Assembly: GCA_014338185.1 (NCBI GenBank)
Contig: QUBV01000024.1
Location: 1 to 38,768, forward strand
Length of the DNA: 38,768 nt
Origin: Lysobacterales bacterium
GTDB taxonomy: Bacteria; Pseudomonadota; Gammaproteobacteria; Xanthomonadales; Rhodanobacteraceae
Direction of reading: 5' to 3'
Shown: positions 27,437-36,577 of the stretch, piece by piece
Numbering within the stretch: position 1 is the stretch's first letter
Layout: each line of letters begins with the position of its first letter
Program-made: the position numbers and the translations under genes
Notes under the pieces: generated by a model
Told to the model about the DNA's origin: nothing
Seen by the model: the letters and a program-made list of their open reading frames with translations, nothing else
The model's database searches: none

Positions 27437-30421
27437 ATGTCACCAGTCGGTACAGGGGCCGCCTTGGCAACGTCAGGTGCAAATCGCGAAGCGGATGACA
27501 AGCTTGCCGTGGTCAGAAGCGGCGAGGGCGTGGCACTGCGACCGCGCATGCGCGCCGACGCCATCGCGTGGATGCTGCGCCTGGTCGAGTCGACCACGCC
27601 GCACGCGCTCGCGCACCAGGTCGAGGCATTCGCGCGCACGCTCACCGATGCACAGCATGCGACGCTGCTGTGGCTCGACAGCGATCGTCTGCTGTGCGGC
27701 AACGACCTCGAGGCGCTGGACATCGCCGAGCTGGGTGCGGCGACCGAGTTCCTGATCGGCACCAGCCTGGTGCAGGCGCGCGGGGGCGCGTTGTTCATGC
27801 GGGTGTCGTCCAACGCGCTGTTGCTGCTGCGCGGAGGCGGTGAGCAGCCGCCGCATGGTGCCGAGGATCTGGCCGATTTCCTGCCGCTCATCGGCGCGCA
27901 CCTCAAGCAGGCGCTCAAGTTCGCCTCGCTGCAGCGTGCGCATCGCCAGTTGCTGCGCTCGGAAGTGTTGCAGCGTGCGTTGTTCGCGATCTCCGACCTG
28001 GCCGGCTCGACGCTCGACATGAGCGAGATGCTCGAGCGCATTCACGGCATCGTCGGCACGCTGATGTATGCGGCCAACTTCTTCATCGTGCGCCACGACC
28101 CCGAACGGCAGACGTTGCGCTTCCTGTATTTCTCCGACGTGGTCGACGCCGACAACCCGATCGGCGAGGACATGCCACTGGCCGCCAGCGAAGGTACCTT
28201 GACCTGGCACCTGCTGGTCACCGGCAAGCCGATCATGGGCAGCATGGAGCAGATCCAGGCTCTGCTGCCCGGCACCTTCCGCCGCAAGGGCCCGATCAGC
28301 CGCGACTGGCTCGGCGTGCCGATGCTCAGCGAAGGCCAGGTGCTCGGCGCGCTGGTGGTGCAAAGCTACGAGGAGGGCATCCGCTACACCGACGAGGACC
28401 GTGCGCTGCTCGAATTCGTCGGCAGCCACATCCTCACCGCGCTCGAACGCAAGGAGCGCAAGGACGAACTTGAGGCGCAGGTACGCCAGCGCACGCTCGA
28501 ACTGGCCGAGGCCAACCGCGGCCTGCAGCAGGAAATCGTCGAGCGCGAGCGCGCCGAGCGCCTGCAGGCGAGCCTGTTCCACATCGCGCAGCTGGCCACG
28601 ATCGACATCGACGAGGAATCCTTCTACAAGCGCATGCACCTGGCGGTGGGCGAACTCATCAACGCCGACAACTTCTTCATCGGCCTGCTGTCCGAGGACG
28701 GCGCCGCGCTGGATTTTCCTTACTACGTCGATGCGGGCGAACGCCGTCACGTGTCGCGCGAGGTCGGGCGCGGCCTGAGCGAATACGTGATGCGCACCGG
28801 GCGCGCGCTGCTCGGCAGTCGCGCCGAACTCGATGAGCTGGGCATGCGTGGCGAAATCGATGTCGGCCGCTTTGGCCGTCCGTCGATGTGCTGGCTCGGG
28901 GTGCCGTTGAGCGTGGGGGACCACGTCATCGGCGTGGTGGTGGTGCAAAGTTACGTCGAGGAATCGGCGTATGGCCCGATCGAGCGCGACCTGCTCGGCT
29001 TCGTCGCCACCCAGATCGCGACCAGCATCCAACGCCGCCGCATCGCGATGGCGTTGCAGCAGGCCAACACCGACCTGGAGCGGCGCGTGCTCGAACGCAC
29101 CCAGGAACTGCGCGAACAGATTGTGCGCCGTGAGTCGATGCAGAAGCAGCTCGAGCATCAGGTGATGCACGACACGCTGACCGGACTGCCCAACCGGCGT
29201 GCGTTGCGCGAGCGGCTCGAGTTCGTGCTGGAGCGCGAGCGCAACGACCCCGACGGTGTGTACGCGCTGCTGTACCTGGACGTGGACCGCTTCAAGGTCA
29301 TCAATGACAGCCTCGGCCACCTGGCCGGCGACAGCTTCCTCAAGGAAATCAGCAATCGCCTGCGCAGTTGCGCGGGCGCGAGCGACCTGGTGTCGCGCCT
29401 GTCGGGCGACGAATTCGCCATCCTGCTCGATGACGCGCGCTCGGCCGCGGGTGCGGCCGCGTTCGCGGCGCGCCTGCTCGCCGCGCTCAACCGGCCCGTG
29501 CACCTGGCCGGTCGCGACATCGAGCCGTCGGTGAGTATCGGAATCGCGATCGGTGGGCCGCGCCACGATACGCCCGACGACCTGCTGCGCGAAGCCGACC
29601 TGGCGCTGTATCGCGCCAAGGAGTTCGGCCGCAATCGCTACGTGGTGTTCGACGACACGCTCGCCCGCAACATGATGGACGTGCTGCTGCTCGAAGCCGA
29701 GTTGCGCCAGGGCCTGCAGCGCGGTGAATTCGAGCCGTACTTCCAGCCCGTGCACCGGCTCGACAGTGGCGAGGTGGTCGGCTACGAGGCGCTGCTGCGC
29801 TGGAACCACCCCGAGCGCGGCGTGCTCGAACCGGTCGCCTTCGTCAAGGCGGCCCACGAGGGCGGCCTCATGGAGGCGATCGACTGGCAGCTGTTCGAAC
29901 GGGCCTGCCGCACGACGGCGCAGTCGGCCGGATCGGGCACCTTCCTCACGATCAACGTGTCCGCCCAACACTTCCGCCACGACGACTTCGACGAGCGGCT
30001 ACTGGCGATGCTCGAGCGCAGCCAGCTCGAGCCGGGGCGGCTCATCGTCGAGGTCACCGAGGGCTCGCTGCTGGATGATCCGATCTGCGTGCATGCCACG
30101 CTCGAGCGCCTGCGCGCGTTCGGTGTCGGTGCCGCGCTCGATGACTTCGGCACCGGCTATTCCTCGCTCAGCTACCTGCATTCCCTGCCGCTGCGCATGA
30201 TCAAGATCGACCGTTCGTTCGTGGTCTCGCTCAACGACAACCAGATCACCGCGCATTCGATCGTGGGCGCGATCCTCGCGCTCAGTCGTGCGCTCGGCAT
30301 CGAGGTGATCGCCGAGGGCATCGAAACCGAACAGCAGCTGGCCGCGCTGCGCGCGATGGGCTGCGCCTTGGGGCAGGGTTTCCTGCTCGGGCGGCCAGCG
30401 CCGCTGGGGCGCGTGGCCTGA
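27437..30421 (+). CDS. Multi-GAF GGDEF-EAL cyclic-di-GMP signalling protein
   Basis: From ATG 27437 the product has 994 residues. It has an N-terminal degenerate GAF-like region (about 25-150) and two GAF domains (about 177-335 and 379-535), each followed by a coiled-coil (for example ELEAQVRQRTLELAEANRGL). GGDEF (about 575-735) and EAL (about 740-990) domains follow. The cyclase signature is SGDEF (656-660), with serine for the first glycine, and the inhibitory-site position reads GASD, without the arginine. EAL (784-786), [16 protein letters not shown] and VIAEGIET are intact, so phosphodiesterase activity is likelier. No membrane segment is seen. Starts at TTG 27428 or GTG 27431 are possible; no ribosome binding site is clear. 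TAGGCT at 27416-27421 is a possible -10 box. Confidence 0.9.
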   Translation: MSPVGTGAALATSGANREADDKLAVVRSGEGVALRPRMRADAIAWMLRLVESTTPHALAHQVEAFARTLTDAQHATLLWLDSDRLLCGNDLEALDIAELGAATEFLIGTSLVQARGGALFMRVSSNALLLLRGGGEQPPHGAEDLADFLPLIGAHLKQALKFASLQRAHRQLLRSEVLQRALFAISDLAGSTLDMSEMLERIHGIVGTLMYAANFFIVRHDPERQTLRFLYFSDVVDADNPIGEDMPLAASEGTLTWHLLVTGKPIMGSMEQIQALLPGTFRRKGPISRDWLGVPMLSEGQVLGALVVQSYEEGIRYTDEDRALLEFVGSHILTALERKERKDELEAQVRQRTLELAEANRGLQQEIVERERAERLQASLFHIAQLATIDIDEESFYKRMHLAVGELINADNFFIGLLSEDGAALDFPYYVDAGERRHVSREVGRGLSEYVMRTGRALLGSRAELDELGMRGEIDVGRFGRPSMCWLGVPLSVGDHVIGVVVVQSYVEESAYGPIERDLLGFVATQIATSIQRRRIAMALQQANTDLERRVLERTQELREQIVRRESMQKQLEHQVMHDTLTGLPNRRALRERLEFVLERERNDPDGVYALLYLDVDRFKVINDSLGHLAGDSFLKEISNRLRSCAGASDLVSRLSGDEFAILLDDARSAAGAAAFAARLLAALNRPVHLAGRDIEPSVSIGIAIGGPRHDTPDDLLREADLALYRAKEFGRNRYVVFDDTLARNMMDVLLLEAELRQGLQRGEFEPYFQPVHRLDSGEVVGYEALLRWNHPERGVLEPVAFVKAAHEGGLMEAIDWQLFERACRTTAQSAGSGTFLTINVSAQHFRHDDFDERLLAMLERSQLEPGRLIVEVTEGSLLDDPICVHATLERLRAFGVGAALDDFGTGYSSLSYLHSLPLRMIKIDRSFVVSLNDNQITAHSIVGAILALSRALGIEVIAEGIETEQQLAALRAMGCALGQGFLLGRPAPLGRVA

Positions 30422-30654
30422 GTTGCTGTGGGCCGCGCCGCGGCGGTCATGGGACGCGCCGCACTCGCGCCGGGGCGCGAACCTTGGCATGATCCGCGCG
30501 CCTGTCGGCAGTCGCTGGCATCGAGGCGGCCCGCGCGGGGTGGCGCGCCGCCGCCGCTGGACGCGACCGCTGCTCGCACCTGCATGGCCACACACCCGGA
30601 CCCATGCGCCGCGGCGACATGCCCTGGCGCCACCAACGCTTGCGAGGAATACCC

Positions 30655-32733
30655 ATGAAACGAGTTTGCGCAACGCTCGTGCTGGCCGCGCTGTCCAGCA
30701 CCGCCGCCGTCGCCGGCGAAGGCATGTGGACACCCGACAACCTGCCGCTCGCGCAGCTGCGCGCCGAATACGGCTTCACGCCCACGCCACAGTGGGCCGC
30801 GCACGTGCGTAAAGCCGCGCTGCGCCTGGCCGGCGGGTGTTCGGGTTCGTTCGTCTCGCCTGATGGACTGGTGCTGACCAACCACCACTGCGTCAATTCG
30901 TGCGTGCAGCAGCTGTCGAGTGCCGACAAGGACTACATCAAGTCGGGCTTCCTGGCGCGCGAGCGCAAGGACGAGATCAAGTGCCCCGAGATCGAACTCA
31001 ACCGGCTCGATGAGATCACCGATGTCACCGCGCGCGTGCAACAGGCCACCCATGGCAAGAGCGGCGAGGACTACAGCAAGGCCGAGAAGGCGGTGAAGTC
31101 GGCGATCGAGAAGGAATGCGCGGGCAAGGACAGCGCCACCACGCGCTGCGACGTGGTGAGCCTGTACCACGGCGGCGTCTACAAGCTCTACCGCTACCAT
31201 CGCATCCAGGACGTGCGTCTGGCGTTTGCGCCGGAGCTGGAGGCGGCGTTCTTCGGTGGCGATCCCGACAACTTCAACTTCCCGCGCTTCGACCTCGACA
31301 TGGGCCTGCTGCGTGCGTATGAGCAGGGCAAGCCGATGCGGCCCAAGGACTACTTCCCGTTCTCGCGCGCCGGTGCCGATGCGGGCGAGATGACCGTGAT
31401 CGTCGGCAATCCGGGTGGCACCGACCGCCAGCTCACGTTGGCCCAGCTCGAACTCGCGCGCGACGTCGACCTGGTCGATTCCCTGCTGCTGTTGTCCGAG
31501 CGGCGCGGCTTGCTCACCCAGTTCCGCAGCGAGAGCGCCGAGCATTGGCGCATTGCCCAGAGCGACCTGTTCGGCGTCGAAAACTCCTACAAGGTGCTGC
31601 GCGGACACCTGGCGGCCTTGCAGGAACCAGCCGTGTTCGAGCTCAAGCGCGCCCAGGAACGCGAGCTGCGCGAGTTCGTCGCCGCCGATCCGGTGCGCCA
31701 GGGCAAGTACGGCGCGGCCTGGGACGAGATCGCGCGCGCGGTCGCGGTGGAGAAGGCGATCGGCGAGCGCCACGACTGGATCGAAGGCGGTCGCGGACTG
31801 TGGTCGCGCCAATTCAGCTACGCGCGCATGCTCGTGCGCGGCGCGGCCGAGCGTGCCAAACCCGATACCGAGCGCCTGCGCGAGTACACCGATTCGAAAT
31901 TGCCGGCGCTGACCCAGCGCCTGTTCTCGACCGCACCGATTTATCCCGACTACGAGAAGGTCAAGCTTGGCTGGTCGCTGACCAAACTGCGCGAGATCCT
32001 CGGCACCGGCGATCCGTTCGTGCGCAAGGTGCTCGGCAACGACGCGCCCGAGGACTTGGCCAAGCGACTGGTCGATGGCAGCAAGCTCGCCGATGTCGCC
32101 GTGCGCAAGGCCCTGTGGGAAGGCGGTGCCGATGCGGTGGCGCGGTCCGATGATCCGTTCATCGTGCTGGCGCGGCTCATCGACGCCGATGCGCGCGCGA
32201 TCCGTACACGCTACGAGAACGAGGTCGAATCGGTCGTCGACAAGAACTCCGAGCTCATCGCCGCCGCGCGTTTCGACAAGTACGGCACCAGCGTCTACCC
32301 CGATGCGACCTTCACCCAGCGCTTCTCGTTCGGCAAGGTCGAGGGCTGGATCGAGAAGGGCGAGCCGGTGGCGCCGTTCACTACCATCGGCGGAGCGTTC
32401 GGGCATGCCACCGGGGCCTATCCATTCGCGCTGCCGCAAAGCTGGCTCGATGCCAAGGCCGCGGGCAAGCTCAACCTCGACCAGCGCTACAACTTCGTCA
32501 GCACCAACGACATCATCGGCGGCAACTCCGGCAGTCCCGTGATCAATGCCAAGGCCGAAGTGGTCGGGCTGGTGTTCGACGGCAACATCCACTCGCTGGG
32601 TGGCAACTACTGGTACGACGGCCGCCTCAACCGCGCGGTGTCGGTGCACAGCGGCGCGATGCTCGAAGCCTTGCGCAACATCTACGGCGCGAGCGCGCTA
32701 GCGCAGGAGCTGGAGTCCGCGCGCAAGCGCTGA
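30655..32733 (+). CDS. S46 family dipeptidyl-peptidase (DPP7-like), secreted
   Basis: S46 enzymes are periplasmic serine exopeptidases that remove dipeptides from peptide N-termini, feeding non-sugar-fermenting bacteria. The 692-residue product has a signal peptide (residues 1-20, cleavage after AVA). The His region is SPDGLVLTNHHCV (His77/His78), the Asp region is DNFNFPRFDLDMGLLRAY, and the serine region is GGNSGSPV with Ser625. Gly643 in FDGN is 18 residues after it, where DPP7-type enzymes have Gly and the acidic-specific DPP11 has Arg, so hydrophobic P1 preference is predicted. GAGGA at 30644-30648 fixes the start. The 233-nt gap upstream holds no supported gene. Confidence 0.95.
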   Translation: MKRVCATLVLAALSSTAAVAGEGMWTPDNLPLAQLRAEYGFTPTPQWAAHVRKAALRLAGGCSGSFVSPDGLVLTNHHCVNSCVQQLSSADKDYIKSGFLARERKDEIKCPEIELNRLDEITDVTARVQQATHGKSGEDYSKAEKAVKSAIEKECAGKDSATTRCDVVSLYHGGVYKLYRYHRIQDVRLAFAPELEAAFFGGDPDNFNFPRFDLDMGLLRAYEQGKPMRPKDYFPFSRAGADAGEMTVIVGNPGGTDRQLTLAQLELARDVDLVDSLLLLSERRGLLTQFRSESAEHWRIAQSDLFGVENSYKVLRGHLAALQEPAVFELKRAQERELREFVAADPVRQGKYGAAWDEIARAVAVEKAIGERHDWIEGGRGLWSRQFSYARMLVRGAAERAKPDTERLREYTDSKLPALTQRLFSTAPIYPDYEKVKLGWSLTKLREILGTGDPFVRKVLGNDAPEDLAKRLVDGSKLADVAVRKALWEGGADAVARSDDPFIVLARLIDADARAIRTRYENEVESVVDKNSELIAAARFDKYGTSVYPDATFTQRFSFGKVEGWIEKGEPVAPFTTIGGAFGHATGAYPFALPQSWLDAKAAGKLNLDQRYNFVSTNDIIGGNSGSPVINAKAEVVGLVFDGNIHSLGGNYWYDGRLNRAVSVHSGAMLEALRNIYGASALAQELESARKR

Positions 32734-32777
32734 TGGCCGCCGATGGTCGGGCGCGAAGCCTGACCCGGCCCGGTCCT

Positions 32778-32807
32778 GCGCAGCGGGCACGCCAGTGCCC
32801 GCTGCGC
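32778..32807. terminator. Perfect 13-bp hairpin between convergent genes
   Basis: GCGCAGCGGGCAC (32778-32790), loop GCCA, and GTGCCCGCTGCGC (32795-32807) are exact reverse complements. It lies 45 nt after the S46 peptidase stop in the 215-nt gap facing the minus-strand symporter. A weaker stem, CCCAT-CACC with GGTG-ATGGG, follows at 32812-32832. No U-tract occurs on either strand. The rest of the gap holds no gene. Confidence 0.5.
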
Positions 32808-32948
32808 GCAGCCCATCACCGGGTGAAATGGGTGTCTGACCGGGCGATCGCCTGGCGTGCGCCGGCGCGTGCCGCCGCGGCTCGGCCCGGCACGTCCGCT
32901 CGGTCGCTGCCGTACCGTGGCTGGGCGCATGATCTGCGCCCAGGCGCG

Positions 32949-34271
32949 TCAATCGTCGCCGCCCACGAGGCCGGCGCGGCGCATCTGGTGGTCGACCACG
33001 ACCGCGGTGGCGACGTCACTGCCGACGTTGACGGTGGTACGCATCATGTCGAGGATGCGATCGACGCCGATGATGATGCCGATGCCCTCGGGCGGCACGC
33101 CGAACGTCGCGAGCAGGCCCGCGATCAGCGGCAGCGAGCCGCCCGGGATGCCTGCGACGGCCACCGCGCTGAGCACCGCCATGAGCATGAGGATGGCCTG
33201 CTGGGTCAGCGACAGGTCCACGCCGAACACCTGGGCGATGAACAGCACCACGCAGCCCTCGAACAGCGCGGTGCCGCTCATGTTCATCGTCGTGCCCAGC
33301 GACAGCACGAAGCTCGACGTGCTCTCGCTGAGCTTGAGGTCCTCGCGTGCGGCCGCCAGCGCGGTCGGCAAGGTCGCGTTGCTCGAACTGGTCGAGAACG
33401 CGGTGACCAGCACCGGGCGAATGCGGCGGAAGAAGTCCAGCGGCGAGCGCTGGGCGAGGAAACGCATCCACAGTGACATCGTGCCGAACAGGTGCAGCAC
33501 GAAGGCGAGGGTGCAGCCGACCACGAACCAGGCCAGTGCCGCGAGCACGCTCATGCCGACCTTGACGATCACGCTGTAGATCATCGCCGGCACCGCATAC
33601 GGCGCCAGGCGCAGCGCGAAGTCGACGATCCGGGTCATGACCTCGGCCAGCGTCTCGAGCCCCTCCAGCACGCGCTGGCGGCGCGCCTCGACGAGTTGCG
33701 TCGCGGCCATGCCGAACAGGATCGCGAACAGGATCAGCGGCAACACCTCGCCGATCGAACCGCGCTCATGGCCGGTGATCGCGCCGAGCAGGTTGCGCGG
33801 CATGAACATGTCCACGACCAGCGCCAGGCTCATCGACGGCTGTGCCGCACCGCGCTCGGTGATGCCCTTGGCCGTGCCGCCGTATTCGGCCAGCAGTTGC
33901 CGGGTGACTTCTTCGGGCAGGTGCCGACCCGGCTCGAACAGGTTCATCATCACCAGGCCGATGGTCACGCCGATGGCCATGTTGGCGAAGAACACCGCGA
34001 AGGTGCGCAGCGCGAGCGGCCCGAGCCGTCCGGGTCGCCCCAGCTGCACCACGCCGGCAGTGAGCGAGGCGAACACCAGCGGCATCACCACGAAGAACAG
34101 CATGCGCAGGAACACCTGCCCGAATGGGTCGAACACCGCGCTCGACACCTTGCGCATGAGTTCGAGCGTGGCCGGGTGGAACTGGCCGATGCCGAGCGTG
34201 GCGACGGCGGCGACGATGCCGATCCCCATGCCGATGAGGATGCGGTTGGCGAGCGAGGTGGGCGCGTTCAT
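32949..34271 (-). CDS. Dicarboxylate/amino acid:cation symporter (DAACS family)
   Basis: The family imports C4-dicarboxylates or amino acids with Na+ or H+ across the inner membrane. The 440-residue product, [20 protein letters not shown] onward, has about eight membrane helices. It has the serine-rich hairpin [14 protein letters not shown] and helix 8 [17 protein letters not shown] with the substrate Arg, Asn and Asp retained. The helix 7 motif, usually NMDGT, reads NMSGT (residues 330-334), so a conserved Asp of a sodium site in the archaeal homologue is missing. The longer frame upstream of ATG 34271 lacks family sequence. It is divergent from prpB; transport of a related organic acid is a guess. 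Confidence 0.93.
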   Translation of the reverse strand: MNAPTSLANRILIGMGIGIVAAVATLGIGQFHPATLELMRKVSSAVFDPFGQVFLRMLFFVVMPLVFASLTAGVVQLGRPGRLGPLALRTFAVFFANMAIGVTIGLVMMNLFEPGRHLPEEVTRQLLAEYGGTAKGITERGAAQPSMSLALVVDMFMPRNLLGAITGHERGSIGEVLPLILFAILFGMAATQLVEARRQRVLEGLETLAEVMTRIVDFALRLAPYAVPAMIYSVIVKVGMSVLAALAWFVVGCTLAFVLHLFGTMSLWMRFLAQRSPLDFFRRIRPVLVTAFSTSSSNATLPTALAAAREDLKLSESTSSFVLSLGTTMNMSGTALFEGCVVLFIAQVFGVDLSLTQQAILMLMAVLSAVAVAGIPGGSLPLIAGLLATFGVPPEGIGIIIGVDRILDMMRTTVNVGSDVATAVVVDHQMRRAGLVGGDD

Positions 34272-34385
34272 CCGCGCGAATGTACGTGGCCGCCGCGCCC
34301 GAGTCACGCGTCCGTCGCCGATCGGCGCCAGCCGGATGCGGGGCGGCCCGTGGCCGTGGCCGCCGGCCGGGTGCGCGCGATCGGC

Positions 34386-34391
34386 TAGACT
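34386..34391 (+). promoter_or_regulatory. Candidate -10 box of prpBC
   Basis: TAGACT lies 22 nt before ATG 34414. The -35 position 17 nt upstream (CCGGCC) is not recognisable, so an activator may be needed. The 142-nt gap also serves the divergent symporter gene. Confidence 0.3.
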
Positions 34392-34413
34392 ATGCGGTCT
34401 TCCGGGAGACTCC

Positions 34414-35298
34414 ATGACAGCCACTGCCTCTGCCGGCGCGCGCTTTCGCGCCGCGCTCGCCGAAGAAAACCCGCTGCAGGTGGTCGGTACGATCACCGCC
34501 TATGCCGCGCTGATGGCGCGTCGCGTCGGCTATCGCGCGCTGTACCTGTCCGGCGGCGGCGTCGCCGCCAATTCGCTGGGCATCCCCGACCTCGGCGTGT
34601 CGACGATGGAGGACGTGCTCATCGATGCGCGGCGCATCGTCGAGGCCAGCGGCATGCCCCTGCTGGTCGACATCGATACCGGCTGGGGTGGGGCGTTCAA
34701 CATCGCGCGCACGATCCGCAGCTTCGAGCGCGCGGGCGTGGCCGCCGTGCACATGGAGGACCAGGTCGGCCAGAAGCGCTGCGGCCACCGCCCGGGCAAG
34801 GAGGTGGTACCGGCCGCGGAAATGGTCGATCGGGTCAAGGCCGCGGTCGATGCACGCAGCGATGCCGCGTTCGTGGTCATGGCGCGCACCGACGCCGCCG
34901 CCGTGGAGGGCATCGAACGCGCGATCGAGCGGGCGCTGGCCTATGTCGAGGCCGGCGCCGACATGATCTTCCCCGAGGCGATGCGCACGCTCGACGATTA
35001 CCGGCGGTTCAAGGCCGCGGTCAAGGTGCCGATCCTCGCCAACCTCACCGAATTCGGTGCCACGCCGTTGTTCACCACCGCGCAGCTGCGCGACGCGGGC
35101 GTTGACATCGCGCTGTACTGCTGCGGCGCCTACCGGGCCATGAACAAGGCCGCGCTCCACGTCTACGAGACGATCCGCCGCGACGGCACCCAGGCCGCGG
35201 CGGTGCCGACCATGCAGACCCGTGAGGAGCTGTACGACTTCCTCGGCTACCACGCCTGGGAAGCCAAGCTCGACCAGTTGTTCGCCGCGCAGAAATGA
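34414..35298 (+). CDS. prpB: 2-Methylisocitrate lyase
   Basis: PrpB splits 2-methylisocitrate into pyruvate and succinate, the last step of the methylcitrate cycle for propionyl-CoA. The 294-residue product has [18 protein letters not shown], metal-binding DIDTGWGG and the catalytic loop KRCGH at 121-125. Cys123 there is at the same position as in E. coli PrpB. The remaining TIM barrel, including [10 protein letters not shown], is intact. GGGAG at 34404-34408 is the ribosome binding site. prpC follows within 15 nt, so they form an operon. Confidence 0.96.
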   Translation: MTATASAGARFRAALAEENPLQVVGTITAYAALMARRVGYRALYLSGGGVAANSLGIPDLGVSTMEDVLIDARRIVEASGMPLLVDIDTGWGGAFNIARTIRSFERAGVAAVHMEDQVGQKRCGHRPGKEVVPAAEMVDRVKAAVDARSDAAFVVMARTDAAAVEGIERAIERALAYVEAGADMIFPEAMRTLDDYRRFKAAVKVPILANLTEFGATPLFTTAQLRDAGVDIALYCCGAYRAMNKAALHVYETIRRDGTQAAAVPTMQTREELYDFLGYHAWEAKLDQLFAAQK

Positions 35299-35312
35299 CC
35301 GAGGAACCCGCC

Positions 35313-36467
35313 ATGAGCGAGACCACCGCCACCCCGTTCAAACCCAAGAAGTCGGTAGCGCTGTCGGGCGTGGCCGCGGGCAATACCGCGCTGTGCACGG
35401 TCGGCCGCAGCGGCAACGACCTGCATTACCGCGGCTACGACATCCTCGACTTCGCCACCCGTTGCGAGTTCGAGGAGATCGCCCACCTGCTGGTGCACGG
35501 CAAGCTGCCCAATCGCGCCGAACTGACCGCGTACAAGGCCAGGCTCAAGGCGTTGCGCGGCTTGCCGGCCGCAGTCAAGGCGGTGCTGGAGAGCCTGCCC
35601 GCGAGTGCCCATCCGATGGATGTGATGCGCAGCGGCGTGTCGGCGCTGGGCTGCGTGCTGCCGGAGAAGGACGACCACAACCATCCCGGTGCGCGCGACA
35701 TCGCCGACCGGCTCATGGCCAGCCTCGGCAGCATGCTGCTGTACTGGTACCACCATGCGGTCAACGGCCGGCGCATCGAGGTGGAGACCGACGATGACTC
35801 CATCGGCGGCCATTTCCTGCACCTGCTGCACGGCACGGCGCCCAGCCAGGCGTGGGTGCGTGCGATGCACACCTCGCTGATCCTGTACGCCGAGCACGAG
35901 TTCAACGCATCGACCTTCACCGCGCGCGTGATCGCGGGTACCGGCAGCGACATGTACTCGTCGATCGCCGGTGCGATCGGCGCGCTGCGCGGCCCCAAGC
36001 ATGGCGGTGCCAACGAGGTCGCGTTCGAGATCCAGAAGCGCTACGACACTCCCGACGAGGCCGAGGCCGACATCCGCGCGCGGGTCGAGCGCAAGGAGGT
36101 CGTGATCGGCTTCGGGCATCCGGTCTACACCACGGGTGATCCGCGCAACCAGGTCATCAAGCAGGTCGCGCGCGAACTGTCGGTGGCACAGCACGACATG
36201 CGTATGTTCGATATCGCCGAACGGCTGGAGACGGTGATGTGGGACATCAAGAAGATGTTCCCGAACCTGGACTGGTTCAGCGCGGTGAGCTACCACATGA
36301 TGGGCGTGCCCACGGCGATGTTCACGCCGTTGTTCGTGATTTCGCGCACCTCGGGCTGGAGCGCCCACGTGATCGAGCAGCGCATCGACGGCAAGATCAT
36401 CCGCCCGAGCGCGAACTACACGGGCCCGGACAACCTGCCGTTCGTGCCGCTCGACCAGCGCGCCTGA
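35313..36467 (+). CDS. prpC: 2-Methylcitrate synthase
   Basis: PrpC condenses propionyl-CoA with oxaloacetate to 2-methylcitrate. The 384-residue product has the citrate synthase fold with GPKHGGANE and [13 protein letters not shown] carrying catalytic histidines, and [10 protein letters not shown] near the N-terminus. It is closer to PrpC than to GltA in length and lacks the GltA N-terminal domain. I choose ATG 35313, preceded by GAGGAA at 35301-35306. An in-frame ATG at 35295 overlaps the prpB stop but has no ribosome binding site. prpD or acnD/prpF genes are not in the window. Confidence 0.94.
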   Translation: MSETTATPFKPKKSVALSGVAAGNTALCTVGRSGNDLHYRGYDILDFATRCEFEEIAHLLVHGKLPNRAELTAYKARLKALRGLPAAVKAVLESLPASAHPMDVMRSGVSALGCVLPEKDDHNHPGARDIADRLMASLGSMLLYWYHHAVNGRRIEVETDDDSIGGHFLHLLHGTAPSQAWVRAMHTSLILYAEHEFNASTFTARVIAGTGSDMYSSIAGAIGALRGPKHGGANEVAFEIQKRYDTPDEAEADIRARVERKEVVIGFGHPVYTTGDPRNQVIKQVARELSVAQHDMRMFDIAERLETVMWDIKKMFPNLDWFSAVSYHMMGVPTAMFTPLFVISRTSGWSAHVIEQRIDGKIIRPSANYTGPDNLPFVPLDQRA

Positions 36468-36494
36468 CCCGGGCACGCGGCGCGCCGCGGCGCA

Positions 36495-36518
36495 GGACGG
36501 CCGCGAGTGCGGCCCTCC
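36495..36518. repeat. REP-like hairpin after prpC
   Basis: GGA-C-GGCCGC (36495-36504), loop GAGT, GCGGCC-C-TCC (36509-36518): nine pairs with one C-C mismatch. A mismatch inside a short GC stem is a feature of REP elements. A palindrome GCGGCGCGCCGC lies just before it (36477-36488). Only one copy is visible here, so repeat status is unproven; it may simply end the prpBC mRNA. Confidence 0.35.
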
Positions 36519-36519
36519 C

Positions 36520-36547
36520 TTGACGCCGGCGGCCTTGCCCGCATACT
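36520..36547 (+). promoter_or_regulatory. Candidate promoter of the 157-residue protein gene
   Basis: TTGACG (5 of 6) at 36520-36525 lies 16 nt before CATACT (4 of 6) at 36542-36547. The start would be near 36554, 24 nt before ATG 36578. Confidence 0.5.
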
Positions 36548-36577
36548 GGCGCCAGACGGGCACGGACAGGGGATTGG

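Noticed and set aside
27473-29980. 835-codon minus-strand open frame opposite the multi-GAF gene
   Set aside because: Antisense of clear GAF, GGDEF and EAL coding sequence; composition is typical of a shadow frame.
30172-32649. 825-codon minus-strand open frame opposite the S46 peptidase
   Set aside because: Antisense of a certain S46 peptidase with all catalytic motifs.
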